DNA of 51,732 nucleotides from a virus: IMG/VR virus record IMGVR_UViG_3300047994_000018, positions 1-51,732 of that record; one strand, 5' to 3'. A program made the translations under genes and the position numbers. This document shows, piece by piece, positions 18,673 to 26,377 of the stretch; positions within the stretch are counted from its first letter, which is position 1; every line of letters begins with the position of its first letter. The notes under the pieces are model-generated. The model worked only from the letters and a program-made list of their open reading frames with translations, had not been told where the DNA came from and did not search any database.

Positions 18673-19161
18673 ATGCCAAAACACTTGTTGATTGATACAC
18701 GTCAGACGCAAATTCAAATTGCGTACGAACTACTGCACAACAAGTCGCATTGTTTCTATTCACAAGGCCCGAATCGATGGTCATGGCATCAAGATACGAC
18801 GTTGAAGTTCCCTTTCTATGGTGATTGTTCGAGTACGTGCGCTGCGATTGCATTCTTCGCAGGCGGTAACGACCCAAGTGATGTTGACTTCGCGTACGGA
18901 AACACAAAGACAGTTCTTCTGAACGCGCAATCGAAGAAATTGATTCTTTCGAAGAATCAGTTGTTGCCCGCCGACTATGCACTTTTTGGTTGGTCAGATG
19001 CGACGACTCCTGCGCACATGGCGTTCGCATTGCAGAGCGGCTTAAATCCGAATCCATTTTTCTTTTCAATGGGCGAACAAGGCGACCCTTCAATCGTGTC
19101 GTTGAAGGAACTTTTGACTATCGGCCCCGCGATTTACGTTCGCAACAAGACGCGAGCGTAA
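18673..19161 (+). CDS. endolysin, NlpC/P60-like peptidase
   Basis: A 162-residue protein. The candidate catalytic Cys is C52 in FYGDCSSTC and the candidate His is H115 in TPAHMAF. A GGNDPSD segment and the LLPADYALFG turn before the histidine fit NlpC/P60-type phage endopeptidases, which cut the peptide stem of peptidoglycan. No separate wall-binding domain is visible, so it is a minimal enzyme. It begins the lysis region directly after the fibre gene, followed by a holin-like gene. Its own start has no strong Shine-Dalgarno sequence. Confidence 0.65.
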   Translation: MPKHLLIDTRQTQIQIAYELLHNKSHCFYSQGPNRWSWHQDTTLKFPFYGDCSSTCAAIAFFAGGNDPSDVDFAYGNTKTVLLNAQSKKLILSKNQLLPADYALFGWSDATTPAHMAFALQSGLNPNPFFFSMGEQGDPSIVSLKELLTIGPAIYVRNKTRA

Positions 19162-19165
19162 CAAC

Positions 19166-19585
19166 ATGCACGGCGATTTGGTTGCAGCGTGGGTAGGCGC
19201 GTGTTCAACATTCTTCGCACTTGTGATTGTTCCAGTGTTTTTGTCGTTGACAAAAAAAGGTCGACGCGGCATCAAGAAACTTAAAGCAGTCTGGCGTTGG
19301 CTTGTTGGTACGCCCGGCATCGAAGGCATCGTCGCAGAAATTCCATCTGCACCTGCGTTGTTTGTTGAAGTGCGAAAAGAAGTGAAGACACTTTCTGTCG
19401 ACGTCGGAAAAGTTTTGTCAGTGTTAGATGAAATTCGATTAGTCGCACACGACAATCATCGTCTTGCGACTGAAACGAAAGACGAAGTCACACCGAACGG
19501 TGGCACGTCAAACAAACTTGGTGACGTCGTACGTCGACGCGCTGAAAAAGATGGTGACTGGATTGAAGAAGAAATTCCACTTTAA
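19166..19585 (+). CDS. holin-like membrane protein
   Basis: A 139-residue protein with one clear N-terminal transmembrane segment (about residues 5-28, WVGACSTFFALVIVPVFL), then a basic patch (KKGRRGIKKLK) and a long helical, coiled-coil-like tail ending acidic. One transmembrane helix plus a charged cytoplasmic tail next to lysins fits a holin or lysis accessory protein. No sequence family was recognised, so the role is inferred from context. Confidence 0.55.
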   Translation: MHGDLVAAWVGACSTFFALVIVPVFLSLTKKGRRGIKKLKAVWRWLVGTPGIEGIVAEIPSAPALFVEVRKEVKTLSVDVGKVLSVLDEIRLVAHDNHRLATETKDEVTPNGGTSNKLGDVVRRRAEKDGDWIEEEIPL

Positions 19586-19597
19586 GAAAGAAGAAGA

Positions 19598-20638
19598 ATG
19601 AACACGTACATGATTGACGAATCGCAAGTTGTTGTCGCAGGCAAGACTGGTGCGTTGACGCCATCGGTAGACCACACGACGAAACTTTCGAACTACGGCG
19701 CAGCACTTGACACGACAACATTGCCACCTTTTTTCAGTGTCACAAAAGGTGTCACAAAAGGCTTGAACATGTTGGGCAACGACGTGTGGGGAAACTGTGT
19801 GCCTTGTGCGTGGCAACACGCGCGCATGTTCAAAGCACTTGTTTCATTTTCGAACAATGTTATGACGTTCGAAAAAGGTTTTCGACCGCCGCACGCACCG
19901 TACACAGAAACGTTGTACTGGCAGTTTCAAATTTCGCAAGGTGCAAAAGGGCCACGACCGAACAATGGTTGCGACCCTGTCGCGTGGGCGACTTGGTTCT
20001 TTAAGCAAGGTTTGTGCGATGCGTTCGGTCAACCGAATTGGTCTACAACTTTTGAACTCAATGCACCGAACGCGGACGTTGACGAAGTCAAAGCAGCGAT
20101 TTACGAATTCGGTGGTGTTTGTGCATCGTTTACGTTGCCGCAAAAGTTTCAAAGTCAATTCAACGTCACGCCTTTCAGTTACGAACTCGGTGATGCGTGG
20201 TCAAACGACGGTCACGAAATGTTCATTACTGGTTGGAACGACGCAACGCAGTTATTCGAAGTTTGCACGTGGGGCGTCATTTGGCACGCAACGTACGACT
20301 TCATTCGTTTTTGCATGACGTCGTGCATCGTCTTCGTATCGCAAGAAGATTCAGCACGACTAGGTATCAACTTTTCTGCGTTGGTGCAGGCGTGTGAGGC
20401 GTTGGCTGACTCGCAGGGAATCGTTGAACCTTCAAGTGAGACTTCAACTTCGACGAGTGGTTTCTTTAATGACCTGCAACAGGACGTGGATTCCTTCGTG
20501 AGCGAGAAACACTTCGACGACATCGTCAAACAAGGCAAGAAAATCGTCGACATGGCATTGAATCGCGAAGCGGTCAATGTTGTTTTGCATGAAATTGTTG
20601 TGTTGTTAAAGATTGCGATTAAAGACCACGTTCTTTAG
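19598..20638 (+). CDS. papain-like cysteine peptidase candidate of the lysis region
   Basis: A 346-residue protein with a purine-rich ribosome binding site (AAGAAAGAAGAAG). NDVWGNCVPCAWQHARM (residues 61-77) resembles the active-site helix of C1-type papain folds, with C67 as candidate nucleophile. NDGHEMFITGW contains candidate H206, and CTWG at 223-226 corresponds to the third motif region. The C-terminal 90 residues are a Ser/Thr linker plus amphipathic helices. It could be a second peptidoglycan peptidase or process a host or phage protein. The motif match is good but the substrate is unknown. Confidence 0.5.
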   Translation: MNTYMIDESQVVVAGKTGALTPSVDHTTKLSNYGAALDTTTLPPFFSVTKGVTKGLNMLGNDVWGNCVPCAWQHARMFKALVSFSNNVMTFEKGFRPPHAPYTETLYWQFQISQGAKGPRPNNGCDPVAWATWFFKQGLCDAFGQPNWSTTFELNAPNADVDEVKAAIYEFGGVCASFTLPQKFQSQFNVTPFSYELGDAWSNDGHEMFITGWNDATQLFEVCTWGVIWHATYDFIRFCMTSCIVFVSQEDSARLGINFSALVQACEALADSQGIVEPSSETSTSTSGFFNDLQQDVDSFVSEKHFDDIVKQGKKIVDMALNREAVNVVLHEIVVLLKIAIKDHVL

Positions 20639-20645
20639 GTTTCAC

Positions 20646-21239
20646 GTGGAACATTCTGACCAATTACAACTGCGTGTGCCGCCGCACATTGTTCGATATT
20701 TCGACAAAGACGAGCGTTGCGAAGACGCAGTCGACGGTGACATCGTCGTCATTCGTCACGACACAATCTTCGCAAAGGTCATCGCAGAAGCGCAGAAATT
20801 AGAAAACAAACTTCATCACAATCTTGACGGCTTCACTGAATATGACCACACTGCATTCGTTCGCGGCAAAGACGAAAACGGTCGAATCATGCTTTCTGAA
20901 ATGGGGCCACGAGGATACGAACGCCGACAGATTTGGGATTACGACCACTTGTTCTACGCCGTGATTCATTATGAAGTCAGTGACGAACTTCGCACAAACG
21001 GTGTCTTAAATGACATCGCGTGTTCAAATGTAGATTACGGCTGGTCGCAATACATCGGTGACGTAATTGATGGAATCGACAACGGAAAGTTTTCAATTAC
21101 ATTCGGTGACGCAATCGTTTGTTCGTGTCACGTAACGTTGTGCGCAATGGCGATGGGGTTAATGCCTGACCGACCGCCAAGTGATGTGATACCTGCGTTG
21201 ATTGCAAAATGGCACGGCGCAATCTACAACGCGAAGTAG
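20646..21239 (+). CDS. YiiX-like (permuted NlpC/P60) cysteine hydrolase candidate
   Basis: 197 residues from GTG 20646, six bases after AGG. The in-frame TTG at 20613 lies inside the previous gene and lacks a ribosome binding site. Order of motifs suits the permuted papain fold of YiiX/YebB-type proteins: H68 in EYDHTAFV first, E85 soon after, and the nucleophile later in VCSCHVTLCAMAMGLMP (C159 or C161). The C-terminus has PPSDVIPALIAKWHG. Such enzymes act on peptide or acyl amide bonds in envelope material. It is the third Cys-His enzyme in this lysis block. Confidence 0.5.
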   Translation: MEHSDQLQLRVPPHIVRYFDKDERCEDAVDGDIVVIRHDTIFAKVIAEAQKLENKLHHNLDGFTEYDHTAFVRGKDENGRIMLSEMGPRGYERRQIWDYDHLFYAVIHYEVSDELRTNGVLNDIACSNVDYGWSQYIGDVIDGIDNGKFSITFGDAIVCSCHVTLCAMAMGLMPDRPPSDVIPALIAKWHGAIYNAK

Positions 21240-21249
21240 TCTTTTCGTG

Positions 21250-21324
21250 CGCGGGGTGGCGCAGTCTGGTTAGCGTGTCGGCTTCATACGTCGAAGGTCG
21301 CAAGTTCGAATCTTGCCCCCGCCA
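21250..21324 (+). tRNA. tRNA with CAU anticodon (Met, or Ile after C34 modification)
   Basis: A full cloverleaf can be drawn. The acceptor is CGCGGGG / CCCCGCC with a C1-C72 mismatch. The D stem is GCGC/GCGT, the anticodon stem TCGGC/GTCGA with loop TTCATAC (anticodon 21285-21287), the variable loop AGGTC and the T stem GCAAG/CTTGC with loop TTCGAAT. No CCA is encoded. The mismatched first pair recalls initiator tRNA, but the three G-C pairs expected in an initiator anticodon stem are absent. Confidence 0.9.
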
Positions 21325-21335
21325 CTAAAAAGTTT

Positions 21336-21358
21336 TTGCGATTTAAAAAAAGTCGCAA
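21336..21358 (+). other. hairpin downstream of the tRNA
   Basis: TTGCGA and TCGCAA pair across an A/T-rich loop and the stem can extend with further T-A pairs. It lies 12 bp after the tRNA and may mark 3' processing or termination. Confidence 0.35.
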
Positions 21359-21377
21359 CGATTTTCGGCAACGTTTA

Positions 21378-21391
21378 TCAAGTACACTTGA
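21378..21391. promoter_or_regulatory. operator-like palindrome
   Basis: TCAAGT-AC-ACTTGA is a perfect 6+2+6 palindrome in the gap between the tRNA and the recombination operon. A small phage DNA-binding protein could use it; no partner is known. Confidence 0.35.
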
Positions 21392-21441
21392 CGTCGACGG
21401 TGTTGATGATTCCATTCGTCGGGTTCCTTCCAAGAGCCGAG

Positions 21442-21469
21442 CGAACGCGGGGCGAAAGCCCCGCGTTCG
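21442..21469 (+). terminator. strong Rho-independent terminator of the late operon
   Basis: A perfect 12-bp GC-rich stem (CGAACGCGGGGC and its complement) closed by a GAAA tetraloop, followed by a T-rich stretch (TCGTTTGTT). It ends the long structural, lysis and tRNA transcript just before a new promoter. Confidence 0.85.
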
Positions 21470-21476
21470 TCGTTTG

Positions 21477-21504
21477 TTGACACGTCACACGCATCGTGTA
21501 CTAT
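21477..21504 (+). promoter_or_regulatory. putative promoter of the recombination operon
   Basis: TTGACA at 21477-21482, a 16-bp spacer and TACTAT at 21499-21504, directly after the terminator and 50 bp before the RecB-like gene. Confidence 0.65.
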
Positions 21505-21555
21505 TGCAACACGACTTTGCATAGTGCACTGTCTTTCTTGGAAAGGAAATTATTC

Positions 21556-22449
21556 ATGGCAAAAGACGACACTGATTTGTCGTACGCGATGAAACACAAG
21601 TATCGAGTTTTACCGAACGGCGATTTCGTGCCGGGCGTAACAACGGTGATGGACGTCGTTGACAAGCCTGCATTCAAATGGTCGGCGTCTGGTATTGCAG
21701 CCGATGCTGCAATCAACAATTCGCGACGCAAGAAGTCAATCGTTGCTAAACATCGTGCGTGGTTAGTCAACGCAAAAGGCAAAACAGATTCTGCGATTAA
21801 GAAACGCACGTTAGGCAACGCAGGCACAGACAACGAAGTCTTCGCGCACTGGTGTCGCGGTGAATTCAATCGTCAATGGAAAGCAAAAGGCGCACGCGGT
21901 AATCGCATTCACGACCACGCACTTGCATGGTCAAACGGTGAAGACGTCGACGTTCTTGACGAAGACGCAGGTTTCATGGACGCGTTAGAAGAATTTCATC
22001 GTTTGTATCGACCTGTGTTTCACAAGGTTGAAAACGTCGTCTTGAATGACGAATACGAATTCGGCGGTCGTTTCGACTGTATCGCGACGTTGCATCATTG
22101 GGTATGGAAACACGAAAAGAACGTCGAAGTTTGGGAAGTACTCGGCACGTTTCTTTGCGACTACAAAACAGGTGGTCATTACCCGATTGAAGTCGCGGTT
22201 CAACTTGAAGCGTACGCGCATTGCAAGTTCGGTGTTTACGACGATAACGGTGCGTTAATTGGATTCGAAGATTTGCCGAAACTTGATGGAATGCGTGTCA
22301 TCTATTTGAACGAAGACGGTTCACTTGACGTAGTTGACCCATTCGAACACACGACACACGAAAAAGCGTGGCGATACTTTCTTGCGTGTCTCGAACTTTT
22401 TGCAGCAAATAAGAGCATCAATCAAACACTTGGAGAGGAAGACGAATGA
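21556..22449 (+). CDS. RecB/Cas4-like PD-(D/E)XK exonuclease
   Basis: 297 residues from ATG 21556, after GGAAAGGAAA in a CTTGGAAAG leader. An earlier in-frame start at 21496 lies over the promoter. Motifs in order: H119 in RGNRIHDHALAW, GGRFDCIATL with D174, CDYKTG with D202 and K204, and QLEAY at 216-220. This is the usual His, Asp, Asp-x-Lys, Gln layout of RecB-type nucleases. It overlaps a RecT-like gene by ATGA, so the pair should work like lambda Exo/Bet in recombination and DNA end processing. Confidence 0.85.
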   Translation: MAKDDTDLSYAMKHKYRVLPNGDFVPGVTTVMDVVDKPAFKWSASGIAADAAINNSRRKKSIVAKHRAWLVNAKGKTDSAIKKRTLGNAGTDNEVFAHWCRGEFNRQWKAKGARGNRIHDHALAWSNGEDVDVLDEDAGFMDALEEFHRLYRPVFHKVENVVLNDEYEFGGRFDCIATLHHWVWKHEKNVEVWEVLGTFLCDYKTGGHYPIEVAVQLEAYAHCKFGVYDDNGALIGFEDLPKLDGMRVIYLNEDGSLDVVDPFEHTTHEKAWRYFLACLELFAANKSINQTLGEEDE

Positions 22450-23738
22450 GCATTGTTGAAAACACAGAAGACGAAGTCGTCGTTGTTGAAGACGACATGA
22501 TTGTCAGCACCGACATCGCGTTGCAAGATACGCATGCAGTGTCGACATACACACCAGCGAAGGTGTTAGGCGGTATTCCGCATCTACTGGAATATGTCGA
22601 ATTATCGCAAGCGATTTGTCAGTCAGCGATGGTTCCGACAACGCTGAGAAACAAGCCGGGTGAAGTTCTTGCAGTCATCATGTACGGTGCAGAACTTGGA
22701 ATCGGGCCAATGCAAGCGTTGCAACAAATCAACTTCATCGAAGGCAAACCTTCGACGTCGCCTGAATTGATGCGCGCATTGATTCGCAAGGCAGGTCACG
22801 TATTGAAAATCACGCAATCGAACACGCGTTGCGTGATTGTCGGAATTCGCGGCGACACGCATGAAGAAGGTAAAACTGATTTCACGATTGACGACGCAAT
22901 CACGGCTGGTCTTTGTTACTTAGACGACAAAGGAATCGTTCGCGCGCGTTCACGAGAAAACAAGCCATTACCGTGGGAAAAATACACGCGTGACATGTTG
23001 CTTGCGCGTGCGACGTCACGAATCGCGCGCATGATGTTTTCTGACGTCGTCGCAGGTTTGTCGTACACACCTGAAGAAGTTGAATCATTCACGATTCGCG
23101 ATGATGAACCTCCGGCGAAGAAGTCATCGTCAACGAAGAAGTCGAACACGACACGACGCGCTGCACCGTCGCATGAAAGTGAAGATTCAAGTGACGACGT
23201 TGTGCGAGCAATGCCCGAACAGTTGCAAGAAATTGAAGAACAACTTGCGTTCTTGACAGAAGACGAAAAACGTCAAGTCGCGCAATGGTGGAAGTCAAAA
23301 GGTTTTGCGAGGTTAGAAAATCTTGACAAGTTTGAAGCCGACAAAGTGAAGAAGTATTTATTCGACTTTTTGAACGCCGAATCGTCAGATGCGACAACGT
23401 CACGCGACACGAAAGAAAGTGACGAAAATCGCAATATAGACACGTCACAGATGAATTCAAATGACTTGAAAGCCCCGAAGTGCAGCGAAGCACAAGTCAA
23501 GAAGATTCGCGCGATGATGCATCAAACTGGCGTCGACAACAAAGACGTTCACACGCGCGCGTCAGACATTATTCGTCGTCAGATTTCAAGTCTGAAAGAT
23601 TTGACGAAAGCGGAAGCAACGAAAGTGATTGACCAGTTAAACGCCGACGTTGGCATTGAATCGACGCCTTATCGCGGCGGAAACAACAAATCGAATTCGC
23701 GCGACTTTGCGCCTGACGAAGAACGATTCGAACGATAA
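22446..23738 (+). CDS. RecT-like single-strand annealing protein
   Basis: A 430-residue protein with ATGA overlap to the nuclease gene. Residues 35-220 carry the phage RecT-type pattern: MVPTTLRNKPGEVLAVIMYG, ELGIGPMQALQQI, GKPSTSPELMRALIRKAGH, PWEKYTRDMLLARATSRIAR and DVVAGLSYTPEEVE. The remainder is a charged, disordered region with two helical segments, about twice the usual tail length, which may bind partner proteins. It should anneal strands produced by the upstream exonuclease. Confidence 0.8.
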   Translation: MSIVENTEDEVVVVEDDMIVSTDIALQDTHAVSTYTPAKVLGGIPHLLEYVELSQAICQSAMVPTTLRNKPGEVLAVIMYGAELGIGPMQALQQINFIEGKPSTSPELMRALIRKAGHVLKITQSNTRCVIVGIRGDTHEEGKTDFTIDDAITAGLCYLDDKGIVRARSRENKPLPWEKYTRDMLLARATSRIARMMFSDVVAGLSYTPEEVESFTIRDDEPPAKKSSSTKKSNTTRRAAPSHESEDSSDDVVRAMPEQLQEIEEQLAFLTEDEKRQVAQWWKSKGFARLENLDKFEADKVKKYLFDFLNAESSDATTSRDTKESDENRNIDTSQMNSNDLKAPKCSEAQVKKIRAMMHQTGVDNKDVHTRASDIIRRQISSLKDLTKAEATKVIDQLNADVGIESTPYRGGNNKSNSRDFAPDEERFER

Positions 23739-23753
23739 GGAGAGCGTTACGAA

Positions 23754-23789
23754 ATGAATGTGACGCAGAATCATGTGGTCGAATCGTGA
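23754..23789 (+). CDS. putative 11-residue leader peptide
   Basis: An AAGGAGAG ribosome binding site precedes ATG 23754. The peptide MNVTQNHVVES ends with a TGA overlapping the GTG start of the next gene (GTGA). The replication gene itself has no Shine-Dalgarno sequence, so translation of this peptide may be needed to deliver ribosomes to it. Confidence 0.4.
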   Translation: MNVTQNHVVES

Positions 23790-24610
23790 TTCGAAGAACA
23801 CCCGACCGCGACAGATATTTAATCATCAGCAAGATTCCACTTGAAGATGTTCGTCTTTCATGGAAGGCGCGCGGTCTTCATGCGTACTTGATGAGCAAGC
23901 CTGACAACTGGAACGTCATGATTGAACACTTAATCACGCAAGCGCCAGATGGACGCGCGTCAGTTCGAGCAGGTCTAAACGAATTGAAAGAATTCGGTTA
24001 CATCGTGTCGTCACGCAATCAATCAGACAAAGGTCTTTTCGACGGCTGGGAAACAATCGTTCTTGAAGAACCTGAAGACACCGAAGTTCGATTATCGAAT
24101 GTCGGTGACGCACCGAAGTTCGATAATCCGACGTCGGATAAACCGTCGGACGGAAAATCGAACACTAATGAACAAAGAACTTTAATGAACAATGAAAAGA
24201 CAAATGATGTTCGAAAAGATTCAGAAAAACGCATCGACGCATGGTTCGCAGAAATTTGGAAGCACTATCCGCGCAAAGAAGGCAAGTCGTCAGCACGCAA
24301 AGCGGCTGTCGCACGCGTCAAGTCAGGCGTCTTAGTGTCGACGTTGTTGACTGCGACGAAGAACTACGAAGTCGAGCGATTCGCTGAAGACGAAAAGTTC
24401 ACGATGTTGCCTTCGACATTTTTTGGCCCTGATTTGCGATACGAAAAATACGCGACGCGTATAGGTGCACACGAAGAAGAAATGCGCGCGATACAACAAC
24501 GCGAATCAGAACGCGAATTCGAAGAACGTCGCAAACGTGAAAACGCAGCGTCAGTGCCGATGCCTGATTCGATGAAAGAAATGAAAAAGAAACTAAGAGG
24601 GAATTTATGA
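23786..24610 (+). CDS. replication initiator-like winged-helix protein
   Basis: 274 residues from GTG 23786. Residues 10-95 form a winged-helix domain with YLIISKIPLEDVRLSWKARG, HAYLMSKPDNWNV and ELKEFGYIVSSRNQSD, the pattern of phage replication and DnaD-like N-terminal domains. A low-complexity linker (105-150) leads to a helical second domain (DAWFAEIWKHYPRKEGKSSARKA), common at the C-terminus of such replication proteins. The tail is a charged helix. It lies after the recombination genes, and no helicase or polymerase gene was found, so it may recruit host machinery. Confidence 0.65.
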   Translation: MIRRTPDRDRYLIISKIPLEDVRLSWKARGLHAYLMSKPDNWNVMIEHLITQAPDGRASVRAGLNELKEFGYIVSSRNQSDKGLFDGWETIVLEEPEDTEVRLSNVGDAPKFDNPTSDKPSDGKSNTNEQRTLMNNEKTNDVRKDSEKRIDAWFAEIWKHYPRKEGKSSARKAAVARVKSGVLVSTLLTATKNYEVERFAEDEKFTMLPSTFFGPDLRYEKYATRIGAHEEEMRAIQQRESEREFEERRKRENAASVPMPDSMKEMKKKLRGNL

Positions 24611-24813
24611 CAGGCCCACTTGCGAAAGATTTTGGACGACCACCGCGCGTTGCACGACCGCCTAGTTCGCAATCGCAAAACACTTATTACGGTTCGTTGT
24701 ACGTGCGACGTTTGAATTTTGAAGATTGGTTGACGTACGAAAACAATGTTCGTTTCGCACTAGGCGTTCGAAAATTAACAAAGAAAGAAGGTCGATTCTT
24801 GTGGGGTGGATAG
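24607..24813 (+). CDS. small protein, unknown function
   Basis: A 68-residue protein coupled by ATGA to the replication gene. The N-terminal half is Pro/Arg/Ser-rich and flexible; the second half is a basic helix region with two aromatic clusters. It overlaps the start of the next gene by 13 bases. Not recognised. Confidence 0.6.
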   Translation: MTGPLAKDFGRPPRVARPPSSQSQNTYYGSLYVRRLNFEDWLTYENNVRFALGVRKLTKKEGRFLWGG

Positions 24814-25058
24814 AAGACGCGAAACGCACAACTGAATACATCATTGAACCTGCGTTTGTTGTCGACGAAGAAAATCAACGTGCGTATCCTTGCGTCGCAT
24901 TTGCATTTCGACACGGTGTGAACGAAGAAGAAAATCCGCCAATCTTTCTTTCATTCGTTGGAACACCTGCGACGTTGATGAAATTGAAACGCGACGTGAA
25001 TCGTGCAATCGATGATTCAATCAAACGTGCAGCGAAGAAACGAAACGAACTGTCGTGA
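24801..25058 (+). CDS. small protein, unknown function
   Basis: 85 residues from GTG 24801, after a weak AAGG. An upstream in-frame TTG at 24726 is inside the previous gene and its codons read as a basic shadow. Beta-rich first half (AYPCVAFAF) and a basic helix at the C-terminus. It overlaps the next gene by GTGA. Not recognised; the start is uncertain. Confidence 0.55.
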   Translation: MGWIEDAKRTTEYIIEPAFVVDEENQRAYPCVAFAFRHGVNEEENPPIFLSFVGTPATLMKLKRDVNRAIDDSIKRAAKKRNELS

Positions 25059-25435
25059 CGAAACGCAAACGCACATTTGCGTTCATTCAATTCGATGAGA
25101 ACAACATCACTGAATTCGTTTGCACCAGTTGCGTCAAAGATTTCGCGTTGCAGAGAGGAATGTGCATGAACGTTTTTTACATGTCGTTTGTTGACCCAAA
25201 AATCGAAGCGACGATACCAGCCGATGAACGAAAGCCGGGTGGCGCATCATGGTTAGGTGCGTGCATCGTCGAAGCACACGACATCGATGTCGCGATAACG
25301 ACGTCGCATCGTCTTGGAATAAATCCGGGTGGCGCAGTTGCTATTTACGGCCCGTTCAAACGAAGTAATTTCAAAGATGACTACGTCAATCGATTGTTGA
25401 AGACTATGCAAGAATGCGAAGACGCGCACATATGA
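25055..25435 (+). CDS. conserved-looking small alpha/beta protein, unknown
   Basis: 126 residues from GTG 25055 overlapping the previous stop. An early VCTSCVKDF CxxC pair and a later GINPGGAVAIYGP loop are visible. It is coupled by ATGA to the HNH gene. No family was recognised. Confidence 0.6.
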   Translation: MTKRKRTFAFIQFDENNITEFVCTSCVKDFALQRGMCMNVFYMSFVDPKIEATIPADERKPGGASWLGACIVEAHDIDVAITTSHRLGINPGGAVAIYGPFKRSNFKDDYVNRLLKTMQECEDAHI

Positions 25436-25857
25436 AACGTTCAACAATCAAACGTTCAACGACACCGTTGAAACGAAGTTCAATCGTGAACAAGAAGTCA
25501 CAACGTCGAAACAAGTACGAAAGAGATTTCGAAATTCAACGACCACAAGTGAAAGAACGTTCACACGATTATTGCGAATCGCGTCGCATCGCAATGCAAT
25601 TCGTTTTGAAACGCGAAAAGACTGAAACACTTGAACGCGATTTCTTCGAAGATATTTCACGCATGAAGACGAACGTGTGCGTAAATTTCCCTGCGACAGA
25701 AGTGCATCATCGAAAGATTCGCAAACAAGGCGGTTCTAATTCGCTCGACAATCTCGCGCACTTGTGCAAGCCATGTCACGATTTCGTTCATGCGAATCCT
25801 GAACTGTCGTACGAACTTGGTTTGTTAGTTCATCAATGGGAGAAAGAAGAATTATGA
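25432..25857 (+). CDS. HNH endonuclease
   Basis: 141 residues from ATG 25432; the earlier in-frame TTG is inside the upstream gene. Residues 1-60 are very basic. The HNH core is at the C-terminus: EVHHRKIRKQGGSNSLDNLAHLC with H92/H93 and N104/N107, then LCKPCHDFVH with C112, C115, H116 and H120. It sits in the DNA metabolism block, not beside the terminase, so it may be a free-standing nuclease acting on host or recombination intermediates. Coupled by ATGA to the phosphatase gene. Confidence 0.8.
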   Translation: MKRSTIKRSTTPLKRSSIVNKKSQRRNKYERDFEIQRPQVKERSHDYCESRRIAMQFVLKREKTETLERDFFEDISRMKTNVCVNFPATEVHHRKIRKQGGSNSLDNLAHLCKPCHDFVHANPELSYELGLLVHQWEKEEL

Positions 25858-26228
25858 CGAAAGAAAAAGTTGTTCTTTGCGACATTGACGGCACAGTCGC
25901 AATTCACGAAGGTCGACGCGACCACTTTGAATGGGCATTAGTGCCGAACGATTTGCCAAATCAACCTGTTGTTGATTTGGTGCAACATCTAATGAAAAGT
26001 CAAGTGAAAATCATTTACGTTTCAGCTCGTGAAGCAAGTTGTCGTTTAAACACACACATTTGGCTTACAAAACACGGCATCGGTATTTATTCGATGCAAG
26101 GTTCGACATTTAAAACTCAATTCTACAACGACAACTTGTTGATGCGACCGACTGGCGATTATCGACCTGACACAATAGTCAAACGCGAAATTTACGAACG
26201 CGACATCGAACCGTTTTACGACGTGTGA
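25854..26228 (+). CDS. PNKP-like HAD phosphatase, truncated by an in-frame TGA
   Basis: 124 residues from ATG 25854 (ATGA overlap). LCDIDGTVA with D10 and D12 is HAD motif I; YVSAREASCR is motif II; EIYERDIEPFYDV matches the region before the last motif of the T4 polynucleotide kinase 3'-phosphatase domain. At codon 125 a TGA stops translation. Reading on in the same frame (26229-26318) gives FVIDDRDSVVDMWR and QVARGDF, which closely parallels the T4 Pnk C-terminus. The Asp pair needed for Mg2+ lies after the stop, so the truncated product should be inactive unless the stop is read through. Confidence 0.75.
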   Translation: MTKEKVVLCDIDGTVAIHEGRRDHFEWALVPNDLPNQPVVDLVQHLMKSQVKIIYVSAREASCRLNTHIWLTKHGIGIYSMQGSTFKTQFYNDNLLMRPTGDYRPDTIVKREIYERDIEPFYDV

Positions 26229-26318
26229 TTCGTTATTGACGACCGCGACAGTGTCGTCGACATGTGGCGCAACGAATTGAACTTGACGTGTTTGCAGGTC
26301 GCGCGCGGCGATTTTTAA
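26229..26318 (+). other. orphaned C-terminus of the PNKP-like phosphatase
   Basis: Thirty codons in frame with the upstream gene, from TTC after the TGA to TAA 26316-26318. They encode the HAD motif IV segment FVIDDRDSVVDMWR and the terminal QVARGDF. No start codon or ribosome binding site opens the segment. The simplest origin is a single C-to-T change turning CGA (Arg) into TGA at 26226-26228. Confidence 0.8.
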
Positions 26319-26339
26319 CTGGCGTAGTCAACTTGTCAT

Positions 26340-26348
26340 TGATATAGT
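26340..26348 (+). promoter_or_regulatory. putative extended -10 promoter
   Basis: TGATATAGT fits an extended -10 element (TG-N-TATAGT), about 20 bases before the AAGGAG of the next gene. The same wording, TTGATxTAGTxxACTT, recurs at 50679-50694 in another gap. No convincing -35 was found. Confidence 0.4.
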
Positions 26349-26377
26349 CGACTTACAACTACAACAAAAGGAGAGAT

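Noticed and set aside
20613-20645. TTG start extending the YiiX-like protein into the previous gene
   Set aside because: No ribosome binding site; GTG 20646 has AGG at good spacing and lies after the previous stop.
26226-26228. TGA read as a recoded sense codon for the whole phage
   Set aside because: TGA ends dozens of genes here in ATGA and GTGA overlaps, so general recoding is excluded; local readthrough remains possible.
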